Below are positions 47,168-61,065 of a DNA stretch of 64,000 nucleotides, piece after piece; position 1 is the first letter of the stretch; every line of letters starts with the position of its first letter. The notes beneath the pieces are model-generated. The model was not told the DNA's origin. It saw only the letters and a program-made list of their open reading frames with translations, and did no database searches. The translations under genes and the position numbers were made by a program. Origin of the DNA: Xylogone sp. PMI_703 (taxonomy: Eukaryota; Ascomycota; Leotiomycetes). The stretch is taken from NCBI GenBank assembly GCA_021399445.1, contig JAJTUQ010000004.1, positions 4,278,001 through 4,342,000 on the forward strand. Reading direction: 5' to 3'.

Positions 47168-47374
47168 GGTGTAAATTACACCAACGGCCAACAGACCAGC
47201 TAATTAATACCCCATCATCTGATCAGAGATGCAACATGGTAGCAGAAACCAGACATCTAGAAGATGTTGGCTGTGTCTAGTAGCAGGTCCTGTGGTGTGG
47301 TAGACTGCTGCACCATACAGCACATATAGTACACAGTAGTACAGTAGAGTAAAGTACAGTAGTAGTGTAAGTAA

Positions 47375-47390
47375 CCTGCATGCATGCAGG
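47375..47390. repeat. Perfect 16-bp palindrome
   Basis: CCTGCATGCATGCAGG is fully self-complementary. It lies next to a cluster of AGTACAGTA motifs (47328-47363). It could be a binding site for a dimeric regulator; no known factor is assigned. Confidence 0.7.
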
Positions 47391-50300
47391 CGGAATCCAG
47401 GGATTTAACTCGCAGGACTACCGTACCATACCACAGTAGACAAGTTCGAAGATAGAAAGGATGGTGATGCACGTTTGATAGGCGTACAGACGCTCTCGAG
47501 GCTCTGTTCTCCTCGGAGATGTACCGCGGGCTCTAACCGCTAGGCAAAAAAAGTAAAGTGAACGTTGTCGCCCATGTTCGCGGGGTCTTGGCAGGGTCAC
47601 AAAAGCATGGGAACGTGCAGTTTGTGTGGGTTGCATCTGAACACTACTGTTGCTGCGCAAACATTTCACACGGGTAACAAAAAGCTAAACGGTTAACGGT
47701 CGTACAGATGATGAAACGGTGGAATAGAAAATGAGAGTGTGTGTGAGAGGGGATTGCTAAAAATGATGGCGATAATGGAAACGTAGCATTGGGTTCGTAG
47801 TTATCTTTTTCAGCTGTGTGGGCGTTACTTCCACGTGCTTGGTGCTGTACCTGTTCCAAGGTAATGTTGATCTCTGGTTGACACCTTCCTTGCTTGTAAA
47901 CAATAATTTTACCTACCAATAAATCCAGGCACATATAGAACACCCCGAAATAGAAAGGGAAAATGAGCAGGAAAAGAAAACCGAATTTCCAATAAATTAC
48001 TGGCATTGTAGATAATTGTAGTCCCTAAGAAAGACAGTCCCCCCCTTGATTGAATAATTGCACCATCATTTCCCGCAGTCTACAAAGGGAGACTCTTGCA
48101 TACTCTCATCTCTCGATTGCGCAGGCTCTCCTGGATTCTAGATGGGCAGTTAAAATAAGAATGAATGACAAAGCTGATTATCTAAAGACGGGCTGGCCTG
48201 GGCGGGAAGTTTTGCCTACTGGAGCACAAGCAAGCAGCTTCAGCTGGTGTCTAGGGGGGGTTTGGCGGTGGAAGGGGGGAGTTTGTATGGTAATACGGCA
48301 AATGCAACACGCATCTCAGCGCACTGGGCACTGCGAGAATTGGCACTGAAGGCAGCAGTGTAGCGCTCTTTCTTCTCGCCAACGGTGCCTGGCCTGGCTC
48401 GCCCACGACACCTCCCTGTCTCGTTCCCAGGGAGCATGCTATCTTATGGTAACACAGTTAATTAGGTTACACAGGCACCACACCGCGGCACAGCATGCTT
48501 GCTGTTGGTGGAAATGGAATGGGAATAAGAAACTGGGATTAATGAGGAGAAAAAAAGACGAAAAAAAGGGGGTGGTGTTCATATCCGCCTGGGCAACTGA
48601 TGGTCAAATCTCCAGAAACCCAGAACTCGGGCTCCTCCCTGCAGATACGAAGTATACGAAGAACGAGCCCTGCTTGAAGCCGTCCCAACCTGGCGCTCTG
48701 CCCCCATCGACGACCCTGCATTGTCACAGCATAATACCACAGTACCACGATCCTCAGAACCAGGAATTCGCCCAAGTCTATTTACCTTTTCTGATGAAGC
48801 TGGGTGAGGATATTACCCAGGTGGGAGGTGGGGGATGGTGATCAGACGTGCTGAAGTGCAGGCAAGTTTGTTGGAACGTCCACCAAGCCCACGACGATCT
48901 GTTGGTTTTCCCACCCTCATTTCATCTATCTGCTGGACCAGGTCCGCAGCACGTGGAGAAGCGGGCTGGTGGTGCGCCCCGAGGCCCCCAGCCAGCCCAA
49001 TTTGATGACGGGAGACGGTAGTGGTGCGGTACCTATGGGCTCGTCACAGTAAGCGGAAAATAATAATACGGCAGTAGATGGGAGAACGGTGCTGCTGCGA
49101 GAGATATTGTCGCTGCAGCAATGATGCACATGAGAACCAAACAGGCAAGTAATAAACTTCCAACACCTTCATACATGGCTGGAACAAGGAGCTGCAGTTA
49201 GCAGTATGTGCGACGGGCAACTGGCAATTGACCTCCAATGCCAGCAAAACGCTGCACCGTCTAGAATGCATGAACAAAGAGAGCGGTGACAATGGTCTTG
49301 CCTCTAGACACCAGACACCCAGCAGATTTGCACCTAAGAATTCGCCTCTTCAGGGCATTGAGTTAAACAGTCGAGACGGTTAGCACAGGGCAGCAGTACC
49401 CATAGCATTGAAAAATAATGCCCACTGAAAAGTGCTCTTGCGTGACCTATTTGCTGAACCTACAACCGTTTCAGGGAAAGGCGTGAACATCGGATTTGGC
49501 ATCGAACGCTGATCTGAAGATCTAGAAATCAAAGCGTTCCTGCCGTGGTTCAGTCAGCCAGGGCTTCCAGAAATTCTGGGCGGACATAATGCAATAACAG
49601 CAAAGTACCGTATTACTATACAGTAATTACTGTGTTAGAGTAGAGTAGCACTCTGTAGGCGCAACCGTGTTGAGCATGCTCCAGCAAGGATGAGAGAGGG
49701 AAGGTGGCAAGGACCAGTGGCCGAGCGAGGCTGGCAGAGAGAGTTGTGAGGCATGTGTGCATGGATGGGAAAATGGGATTATGGGATTATGCAGGGCAAG
49801 GATCCTGATGTGCAATGACTGTCTGAGATCTTAGGCCATGCACATCTGCCGTCGCCCGGCGACCGGATCCTCCTCCGGACGTGGAGATGAAACCCAACGG
49901 CTGTCGTTAGCCGGCGGAATAATGTGGGCGGACTTGGTGTGCCTCCTCCATTTTGTTCGAGACAACTTGTCTCTAAATCCTGCACACACTCTCTCTTACA
50001 CTTGCTTGCTCTTGCTGGCACATGTTGCTAATTAGATGTTTTGGCACATTCGGGGTATCCCACTGTCGAGTCTCGACCGGGTTTTGCTGTTCACCTGCCT
50101 CTTCCAACGTGCATCAACCCTGCCCTTCTGCTCTCTTTTTCTCTTCCCCATATGCGCTCGTTCGATAGTGTGCTGATGGGGGGCGATCCAATCGAACCGC
50201 ACATGTTGTACCGTGTACATCCGTTGAGCCTCGAGCATAGGGCGAGACCCGACTAGATCCGCACAAATGCTGAGTTGGTCAAAAAAAAGTGCACACTCTC

Positions 50301-53300
50301 AACAATTCCTCTCCAGACAGAGGATACACGTATGGTATCTAGTGCTGCAAATTGCTCGGGCTCATGTCCGGTTTCCTTCTAGTACGGCGGCAGTACACGT
50401 ATGTGTATCTTCACCGCAAATATGTAAACGCTTCGACACTTTTGACACTTCAACAACTTGCTCTCTCCCATGTGGGGCCAAAACTTCGCACGGGACGGAC
50501 AGGACCACGATTGACAGGACCAGCAAGCAGAGCAGAGACAGGGTTGACATGTGCTGCAGTTGTTGAAGCATTGTAGATTGCACAGGATTCCCAGAGAGGC
50601 CCCGAGAGAGAGTTCTGCTGCTCCAGGAAGGGCTTGGATGCCACAACCACACCTTCTTTCGTGGTGCTTTGGCATCGCCATGGACCTGCTTGGGCGCTGA
50701 TGCATCAGTGGCACAACCAACTGCCCGGAAAAACAGGAGCAAGACAAGACGGCAGGATTAGCAGACGCAAGTTGTATCATTCACGGGCATGATGGTGCGG
50801 CGCTGTGGTGTTGTGTCTACGTACAGAGCTGTCCAATTCCCGTTCCAGAGGGAGGAGGCACGGCACGGCTAATACCAGCAACTGCAGTAGCGCCGTTGAG
50901 AGATACAGTTCTAACAGGCACGCTGTGCTGCAGCATCTGGTCTAAAATCCGGAACGGACTTTATTCCTGCAGGTTCAGGTTCAGTAGGTTCAGCAGGCCG
51001 TCCACACTCGATGTTCTCCTCAGTACACCCTCTGCCCGTCTTTCTCAAGGCGAGCCACACGTTTCAGTGTGGGTGGTAGTGAGGGACCGCCCATTGCCTC
51101 CTTTTAGAGCATCCTACCTCAAATTCCTGTTCTCCCTTCGGTGGCTTGGATTGAGCAGCGTGGTCGGCGACCTCGGAGAGGTGGGTGGGATGGTTTAATG
51201 TATCTACAGCAGAACATGTACGTATGCTGGAATCTGAATGGGCTCTGAACGAGGCGTGATGCTGCGCAGGTGCTACGCTGTAGATTAATCTAGTACTGTT
51301 CTAGGAAGGTAGGCGACGTTGTCTAACGGGGTGTCGCGTTGCAGTCGTGCTCTCCTCGGGCCCTAAAGCTTCCCGCTAGAGGGCATGCAGTCAGATGTGT
51401 AAATTGAGGGAAGAATCTTATTTTACGATGGGCTTGGTGCCTGCTCGTACCTCGTACCGTGAGCGTGAGATAGCCTAATCTGCTGTGCCGTTCGGCAGAG
51501 CACGAAGCAACATCTCCCCGCGCTCCCTCGTACCGCCACGATGGATTTGGGTACTTGCTTGCGACTCTGTACTGGGCTTCCGTCATCATTATCAATCAGC
51601 ATCGTTAATTTATCCCCTTTGCAGGAGGCAGGCCAGCGGAATTTCCCCTCCTTGGCGTTGCTGCTGTTGCTGCTGTTGTTATTTGGGATTTTCCCAAGGG
51701 CCCTGTCCACAGTTTCGGCCCTGCACGGATGCCGGGTATCGCATATCGCATTCTCGCCCATTCGTAACACCGAGATGCCGCGGCACGGCGAGACTTGAGG
51801 GAACAGCGAGGCAAGAGACCAAGCAAGATTGCGTTCACAAAAACAAAACAACGATCAGAGGAATAAGGAAAGGGACCCCACGATGGGCGATCGATTGTAA
51901 CCACCGAACGATAGGTACGACCGCCACCGCCGTTGCGGGAGGAGGGGGTGCGTGCATCTGCGCATTGGATCAACGCTTCAAATTGGACGCCACCAAAACG
52001 CTCCAAGTCTCCTGAAGTTTTGCGTACAGTACAACGAATGATGCATATGCAATTAGTTCCCAAGAGAGGCAATGTTAGTCGGGGTGGTACCCTCGTCTCT
52101 TATCTTTGATGGAGAGTCTTGGGAGTCTGAGTGTCTGCGAGTTTCGGTGTCTTGGTTGTCCAGTTGGACGCCGGTGATACGGATCCTTCGAATGAGTAAG
52201 GTATGCGGCCAAGCCCAGATGCAAAGATGTCAGTGACTACTACTGTAAGGACTTTACAAAGCTCGCATCCGATCTTCAGCGTTGTAGTGCGAGAACGGAC
52301 TTGGATGAATTGGATGGGCCTCTTTGACGAGAGCTGCTAACACCTTGCAGCAGAAAGGCATTCTCCAGAGTAGCAGTAGGAAGGACTCCGACTGGTTGTG
52401 GGGAAAAGAAACGAGAAGGGCCCCGTCTGTAGGCCAAGAGTTGAATAGACACACGCAGCGTTACGGATTCCACGGTATGACGCAGGCGGAGGGTCTTTGC
52501 TTTTTGCATTCCGTTCCCGAAGTATCCGACAGTTCTTTGCGCGGTTTTTTAGATTCTTGGGTAGGCCTATCTAGACCGTTTTATCTACCGGATAGCACTG
52601 TAGCATCGTAGGCGGGTAGGTAGCGGCACAGTCTAAACGTAAAACTTGGCTAGAAGTAGGCGTGCCGTTGCAACGTTGGAACAAGTGCGGTCCGCAGCAG
52701 CCGAGGAACATGTAACTCGGGGCCACATGAAAGCAATGAGAACGAAGCCCACTGCGATGCTCGCCCACTAGGCAATACACGCTCTCACGACGTGCAACCG
52801 CACAGAGCAACTGCACTTTCGCAGCCGAGCTGGCCAGAACACTAACTATCACCTTCCCGGCCCTCGCGGCCGTACCTTTGTCGCCCTGGTGGACCCGGCT
52901 CATTTCAGATCTCCATTGTGGCCGATGACAAAGGCGCCCAGATGTTTCTGAGAATCCAAGCTCTAGTTGATGCGGCCCGTAACGCCGATCTGTCGGACCC
53001 GGACTTTGGTAGATCGAGATTCAAGAGCGCGACGGGAGTTGCACTGGACAGTGTAGGTGAAAGGTAGGCAGGCGCGTCCACACATGCCGTAGTGGGCTGC
53101 CGGTTTGTACATCTGCTCAAGACTGTGATAGAAATAGCAAGAGTAGCGAGGGGAGGGTAGCATCTCAATATTGAGAGCAGCCTTTCGCCTGCAAAGAGCA
53201 ACTGGGATGAAAGCCAAAAGTTGGGTCATGAGGACCAGAGTGACTCGAGGGAACTTACTCATTCCTGGACGGAGGAGCATATGTCCGCAAGCAGAGATGC

Positions 53301-55331
53301 GAGTAAAGATGTGTATCTCCGCCCCGTGATGAGAAGCATGGCGATACTGCGCTGCACTGTACAAGTATTGTCCCCATATGGCGATCCTGCAGGGTGCAGC
53401 GCCCTTGAGATGAAGGCCGTTGGCATTGCAACGTCGTGAGATGGTGGAACGGCATGCACCCTTAATAATTGTCCCGATTTCAGCCCCTCAGCCCTCTTGC
53501 ATTATCGTGATCACTCATCACCCCATTGAGTGCGAGTTGTTGGGCACACGAAGGGGGAGCTGAACCTTTCTCCTGTGGACGTCTTTTGTTTGGTGTAATT
53601 AAAACTCGTGTGGACGTGGATGGGAAATTTGTAACAGCCTCGCAGCCTCAGGCCAAACGCCAAAAGTACGAGCGTTGCAAGTACCTATCTTAAGATGCTG
53701 AGGTGGTTGCAGGGAGTTAGCTAACTGCCTAACAGGGAAAGGTGCTGGAGCATGGAGCCTAGACGTAGGGTGATTAGTGCTGCAAGGTTCCCAGTTGCCT
53801 TTGCCGATGGCTATGATAGTGCTGATGTGAGAATTAAGATAAGTCGGCAGTTGAGAGCTACGGGGGTGGCGATCTAGCAATGGGAAGCCATGTAAGTGCC
53901 CAGGGGTGGATGCAGCTCAGACAGGGGCAGGGACATCGAGCTAGGGGTCCATGAGAGAAGTCGCATTTACCACGAGGCAAGCGTGCCATGAGTGGTTAGC
54001 GAAGCGAGTGGATCAACTCAGTAGGATTGGCTACTGGCGGACTCGCTAGCGGGCTTGGCTGCGGACCTTTGCGGCGGCGGAGAAAAGGTGGGAAAGGAAT
54101 GGGAAGGGATGAAAGCGGACAGGGCGCGGGTGGTTTGCGCTGCGCTTTGGAATCTTGTCCGCCCAGTTTGAGACTGTACATTATCGAAGTATCAAGCTAG
54201 TGATTCGGCCAGGCCTGGGGGTTTGTAAAAGCTTAGGGGGTACTTGTGTTTACGGCCGAACCAGTTCTACACGGTACGATTTCATGCCGCCTACGGGTAC
54301 AGTAACCGGTGATAATACAAATCATTCTCGTGCTAATTAGCTTCCAGCGCCGTCACTGTACAAGTTTACACCACGCGGAGATTGGTGGGGAAAAACAAAC
54401 AACCGCCCAAAGAACCAATCATCACAGAATTAATGCCAATTAGCTGACCCGCACGTGATCAATTTGTGTGTGTGGAATCTTACGCTGTCACACTGCACCT
54501 GAAACTTTTGAAAAATGACAAGATGGAAAAGAGAGAGCAAAACACCTGCTGAGCTTTACTTGTGGGTGTGAATATGGTGGGCTTGCGCGTCCTTTGGGTG
54601 CGATCTATGTGGCTGAGGCCGATTATTCCAATCATTGTACACCCGTACATACATCCATCCGGCTCCCAAAGTGAACCATGAAAGCTGCCAAAATCCCGAA
54701 GAGAAGCGGGAGTTTTCCTGCCGAACTACTGGTTACACTTCAGTAATCGGGCTGGATATACTCGGCATCACAATTCAGGAAGTAAGCTCGCGGTTCCAAT
54801 AGGTAAAAATCTGCGAAAAAGACTCACGCCGAGCTGGAAGGAGGGGGCAAGAGCTGGAGATCAGAAGAGAGCGAGGCAGAGAGAGCTGTTTCATGGGGCT
54901 GTGAATCTTGATGCAGCTGCAGCTCTAACTACGGCACGCAAGTGGGAGGGAAGGCAAAGATGCGGTGCCTTCCCGGGCCGGCGAACTGGCCGACGGAGCA
55001 ATTACCATTAAACTTTTTTTTAGACGCGGTTTAGCATGACATTACAAAGAATCTAGGGCCTGAGTTGTCATGCTCAGCAGGTTGGGGAGGGTGAAGGGGA
55101 AGAAGAGAGCAAAATCCAGCGGGCTTCCAGGCCTGGGTTTGCCGTCTGGCGGCCGATGTTTGGTTCTAGACGTGTGTATGTTGCTGGGCTGGGTTGTGGT
55201 GTGTGCCAGCTCATGAAATTAGACGCCAAATCAGCGAGGAGAGTGGCCTGGTTTTGCCCCCCCAAATGCGACGGATGCTGCACGCCCTTAGATGAAATTA
55301 TTAAGGAGTAGCATTTCTATCACACATTTCT

Positions 55332-55362
55332 ATCACACACACACCAAAAAGCTGTGTGTGAT
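55332..55362. repeat. Inverted repeat with 10-bp arms
   Basis: ATCACACACA and TGTGTGTGAT flank an 11-nt spacer. The left arm follows a tandem duplication of CATTTCTATCACA. No gene lies nearby, so terminator function is not supported. Confidence 0.6.
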
Positions 55363-58300
55363 TTGACTGTTTTGCACAAATTGAATTGTAACTCCCTAGG
55401 CTCCCTTCTCCCTCCATACATGGTAAGTGATCCTTCTAGACGATGATCGCAGATGTCATGATCAGGAAGCGCCCTTTCGCCACCCCCGGGTATCCCCCCT
55501 CGTTCAAGTACGCATCATACGGGTACTGTACAATGTATAACCGGCAATAATGATTCTATTGATGGGCTGTGATGACCAAGAAGGCAGGCGGCAAGCCTCA
55601 TTGGCCGGGGATCGCTCGTAACGTCGCGGGACGGGATTTGGAATCTCCCATTCGTCCCGAGTACGAAGAGTTCTGCGCCTTAGGCACAGATGCAGATCAG
55701 GCAAGCGGGAAGATTTGCGCTCGATTTCGGGTTATCCTAGCGTTACCTACTTGGGCTAAGGGCGCTGTTAAAGGAAAGGGAAATCCAAACTTGATTACTC
55801 AGGGGATTCGATCGGCCACATGGGACTTGGCGGGTTATTGGCCCCTGACTACCCGTCAGCCCAGCCTTATGATGGTGGAGGCTGCCACACAATGGCCTGG
55901 GGGACAGGGGCAGTAGAGTCCAGAGGGCGTGCAAAAGGCCCCATGTGGCCCCTGGGCAGCATCTCGCAGCCCCAGCCCCCGCTTAGAGCGACGACGCTTG
56001 CCAAATGCAGAAAACGACTTAATTTTCCAAATTGGGAGTCTGACCACAGGCCCGTCGCCTTCGCTGCCCCCCTCGCTCGAATCCCGGGCCTGCACGGTGG
56101 CCTTAAGACCGGTGTTCTTCGATGCCCCAGGCTGTTGAACAAGAGGCCAGGCCACCGCAAGCCCTGGTCTGCGCGTCTCCCTTGGCAGAGATCTCCACGC
56201 ATCCGCCCTTTCGTAAATGCACGAGTAGAGAACCGAGCACACAAGTGGTGACAGGAAGACGCACTTGCTATGGCTTTTACACGTTAACCCCTGGTAAGGC
56301 CGCCAGGGTCGCAAGATGTTCGATACATCCCATACTTGCTTCTAATAATTCCATGGCATCCCTACCATCAAAGGACCAACTTGGTGCCTTAGGGTGTTTG
56401 AGCGAACCATTGCGCTGGAAACCTTCAAATTAACAAATACTCAGTAATCAAAGTTTCTCCTAGAGAGTGTGAGAGGGAGGTATGCCCCCCTTTTTTCATC
56501 ATTTTCCTCTTTCATCTCGGTTTGAAGCGCAGGACAGTGTGAAGGAACTCGCCTCCCCCATCCTCGAATACCCTCGACTGTCTACATCCTCCAGAGAGCA
56601 AATTTCCCCCAGCATACCGTACTGTATGCCACCCCTCGAAACTCGTATGACACTCACTCATGCGGGTTAGGAGTGCAAAATCCAATAATGAGTGTACTCG
56701 CCGGTTACGCAACATGAGAAGACCGCACGCACTGCCCTTTCTCCCCGCCCTCCAATGATGCCACCGGTATTCTCCAACTGGCCAGCACCTGCATCGATGA
56801 TGGCACCGTAGCAGTGCACCAAACAGGACATGGCAGGTTACCCAAAAGAGCAGTGAGGCCAAGGGCGGTGAGCTGCCCCTCCCCGCCACGAAGCACACGC
56901 ACGTTGGCACAACGCGCATAGCCGTCGACCCACGAGGGCGGGGAGCTTGCACAACACGCATAAATGCTCCCCGATTGTTGATTACGTAGTCGAGGGGCCC
57001 AATGGCTGTGTAGCCCACAACACACACTCATCGTCAGCCTTATATAGCTGACGGCTGATCCAGAGCAATTGATGGAGCTGGCTGTAACGATGAAGCTTGT
57101 CGGTGCAGGACAGCGGTGAGAATCTTTCACCGTTCTGTTGACTGTGCGTCATTGCTGTTGGTCTTGGGTTGATCCATCATCCATTTTGCTACGGGCAATT
57201 ATCGCGCCTCGTCTCGTGGCCTCGCACACCTTCGGTATCGTATACCGCAGAATATACTGTATCGGCGACCTCGGATGGGGCCATGAGCCATGATCGCGGA
57301 GGATTTGAGTAGTAGGGGTGCCTGGGAATCTGGAAGCAGCGCAGAGTCGTATCGTGGAAGGAGTCGTCGTCATTGATTAATTGCGCCTTGGTCGATGTAC
57401 CAGTATCCCTATCTACCTGCCACTCAGGGTGCAGTTGGGACAATCCTGGCGGTGCGACGGTTTGGGGCATTTTGGCGTCGTTGCGATTGTGCGTGCGCCG
57501 CTAGATGGGCGAGTGTGGGATGCCGGCGCTCGTCGGTGTTGGCCAAGCGCGTGCATGCTGAGCACGCGGTTTTTCAGTGCCGTCTTACTGTACCGGGTCC
57601 ATCAGACTACTGTGTAGACTCCAACCTAGGCACCACCACACCCGCTAGAACCCTCGCTAATGGAACGCTACAAACATCGAATTCTCCATTATTAACTGCG
57701 GTCTCGGTACATGGTGACCTCGACCTTAATCGCAGTAGAGTCGTATTCGTCGCTGTCATGAGCTTCCCCCGTCTCAAATGTTCTTTCGCTGTTCCGAGTG
57801 TTGCCGATAAGCATCCTCTGGTCGCAGAGAACTCCAAGCTCCTCCTGATCACCAAAATTAACTCAATGGTTTCGTGCGCTGCTGCGACTGTGGCGGATCC
57901 GTTCATCCATTGCATCCGTCTTTCAAATCTCCCCATCCGCGTCCTGCAACTGGCGCACGGAGGCGGCAGCAAATTAGCATGAATAATTTAAGGTATTTTT
58001 AAGTTGGTGGTTAAATTTACCACAACCGGACAGGGTTCTGATTCAATCTTGGTAGCGCCTGTCTCAAGCGCGAGGCCGCTACGCTAGACCGAATCCGGCC
58101 AGGCTGGAGAGATGTACGCGCAAGTCACGGATGGACACTTCCTGTCTTCTTTCCCATTTCTGCACACTAAGCTCCAGATGCCGCACAAGTACGCAATTTT
58201 GGGCTCCGTCGTCGGTGCGCCGAAGTAGTATCCAAAGCGATGTCTCTTTCAGGTCCATCTTCGGTGTATCTTTGTACCTATCACTCATCGTTCTCCTATC

Positions 58301-61023
58301 GTCATTGTCGGCCGGCTTCTGAGGGAATCGAGAGCCCTTTTCCCGAGGCCTCATTCCGAGTGATATCTATATTTGTATTTCGCCGAGCCGTAAACTACCA
58401 TCATGTGCGTGAGAAATAAGTGGGCTCTGAAGAAATCCCCAAGTTGTTCTGGGTCCAACTGCAAGGCTCCTCTTTCTTCAGTCCCTTGACCCCAGTGCCA
58501 GTCCGCAAAGAGCTTCGGGGATCTGAAAGATCACGGCTGGTGGCTAGAACCCACGTGCCTAAAGCCGATGTTGAAAATTAAGGTCCGAGCTAATCCGCTT
58601 CAAGGCCTTCCAGTTTTGTCCAATGATCGCCGCGCAGTCGTAAATCGCATAAAAGTACATCGGTACAAGGAGTCAGGGGCTTCGAGGTAACTAGGTACCG
58701 CCCCCTTTTCTCAGTTCGAAACAAGTACCGTACGGGATCTCCATGAATGTCATCGGCGTTGCCTACAATGCGATATCCTCACCTATTTCCATTTCAATCA
58801 AGTGGAAACAGAATACCTTGCACGCAGCGCTGCGAAAACCCTCCCGCTGCCAGGTTCGGCCTGTTACCCAGGCGGACTTGTATCAGTTTGAATGTCGAGA
58901 CTGTTTCCGAATTTACCGAATTCATCTGCCCATTCGCGCTCTCCTTCATGCCTTTGCCCCCCAGAATCCTGTGAAGATCTCCCATCAGGCATCAGGAGCT
59001 GCCGACAAAAAGGAAATTTTTCAAATATCCCTGATCGCAATCTCATGATGGGCAGATCCACACGGAGGTACTGGTGATTTCGAGATGGCGCACTATTGAG
59101 ACGCTTTCCTTGACTTTGAACGATCGAGAAAAGTAATGTCTGCGAAAGACAAGCACCTGCCTTATTTCCACAAGCTGCAGGAAATAGTTTGTGCCGCCAG
59201 TGCGACGCGGATGCTACTCTAAACAAGATCCATAGATTGTGGATAAGGTCTTAGATCGCGGATCTACCGCCGGCCGTCTAAAGGAGAGCCTAAGACACTG
59301 AGGTGCCCGGTACAGTATTCGTATACGAGATATACGGTACAGTAGAAATATACGGTGGCTAATTAGTCTGGACGCTTTGATGTGGTAGTCGTATGATACG
59401 GTATCACGCCTCTGGTAACCCCGTATCCCAAATATTACAGGCCGCCATTGATTGACTTTTGCTGTTTTGCCTCAACAGGAACCTATATGCACAGCTAGAG
59501 TTCTCACATCAGGTCTTGAGGAGAATCTGAGGCAAGCACTGACAACTATGAGGCGTTGCTCAGATCCTATGTCGTTGATCACCTCTCGGCGACTGTAACC
59601 AGCGCACTTGCCTACCAGTTCGGGGTCCTCACATCGCCGAAAAGTACGCAGTACAACCATCACAAACACGTGGTGGCCCTGGAGAAGTACCCTTGAATGT
59701 ACCCCCCTTCTTGATGAAATGTCGAATAATTAGCATCGCCGAACGCTTACGAAAGCTTGAGAAGCCACGCCATCTCTTGAGGAATCTAGATCCACCACCC
59801 GTGTTGGAATGGCAAACGCTAGGATACTGGGGGACGGGGACTGCAGGGCCGTTATGTTTCGCTCCCGCATTTCGGAGGTATGCATCCTGTTTCGTCCACC
59901 AGGCCAACCATCGCCGGGCGGTACGTCTCGGTACGTGTTTGGCGACTTCACAGACTCGACGAAATAGTACACTGCTCCGATGCGGAGAGCTTTGTGGGTG
60001 AGAACCCTAAAGTAAAGTTGCGTATGGTGACACTGGACACAGGATGCGGGAATGAGTAAGAAAGGCTGAAGCTCCGTAGGGCAGAGACAAAGAGAGCCCT
60101 ATGAAGTTCTTTGAAGAAAAGGGACTCGAGGGAAGACCGGACTTCACAGAGCACCGCACACTCCGTAATTGCAATGCGACGGCTGACCTGGGGCGTACAC
60201 CATTCCACTCACACACCCCCGTGACACCTTCCTCCTACAACAACAATGATGACGGGGTAAACTATTCTCCCTTCACGAGCCCATTAGGCCCAATATGTGC
60301 CTCCTAATCAAAGTGACTGGGGGCACCATAATGGAAGCGGCACATGGAACGGGCCAATTACACGGAGAATAAAGACCAGGCATCTTGCGAGGACTAAATG
60401 ATCCGCGCGGTGGACCGTTGAGACTATCGAGAAGCAAAACGTGGATTTTCTCACTGTGCCACTTTGAACACTGTCGCACTCGCGCTTGTGGGCTACGGGG
60501 GCGCTTCGTCGCGGCATTTAGCGGCGTGGACGGGTGTCACGCATCGGGTCACGAGCTTGGGCCGCGGTCCTGTTAATTTGATACTGCTCAAATAGGCTGG
60601 AGGTGGTGTGTGTGTGTACTGATCGCGTACAAGGGGACCTCATTCCGCACTCTGCTTCCATACTTATGTAAACAAAGGAACAAGAGGGGACTGCTTATGA
60701 ATAGTCTCCAAACAATGCAGGGAGAGCATGAATGATTCCAATTCAACAACGTCTCCCTTGCGGCAACATTGTTCCTGAAACCTTCCATACGAGATGCCGT
60801 CCAAGCCGCTGAAGAGGCGGATGACCAACGGTTTGAGGATTGATCTGCCCCGGGAGTGGCTTGCCGAGAGCAGGAGCATCTCAACCACGCTCACATTACT
60901 GCCACGACTGGATGGCAGTTGTGGCGGACTTGTTTTCTGCCGGCGGCGAGCGGCGGCTTAAGCCTCGAGGATGGGTAGCGAGATATCACACGGCGGCCTA
61001 GCCTGCCACCTGATGGGGTTGTG

Positions 61024-61065
61024 GAGAGAGAGTAAGAAAGAACGAGAGAGCGAGAGAGAGAAAGT
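61024..61065 (+). repeat. GA-rich low-complexity tract
   Basis: Mostly GAGA units with few interruptions, on the plus strand within the gene desert. Confidence 0.7.

Noticed and set aside
50362..50780. Overlapping minus-strand frames of 126 and 133 codons
   Set aside because: Two overlapping frames in the same place with no protein-like composition or family features.
51423..52072. Overlapping frames of 142-176 codons on both strands
   Set aside because: Mutually overlapping, low-complexity, no splice-consistent continuation.
55820..57130. Several 125-171-codon frames on both strands
   Set aside because: They overlap each other on both strands and lack recognisable motifs.
57395..57982. 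195-codon plus-strand frame
   Set aside because: Cys/Ala/Arg-rich with no domain; the antisense frame at 57607-57972 is also open. I see no signs of selection.
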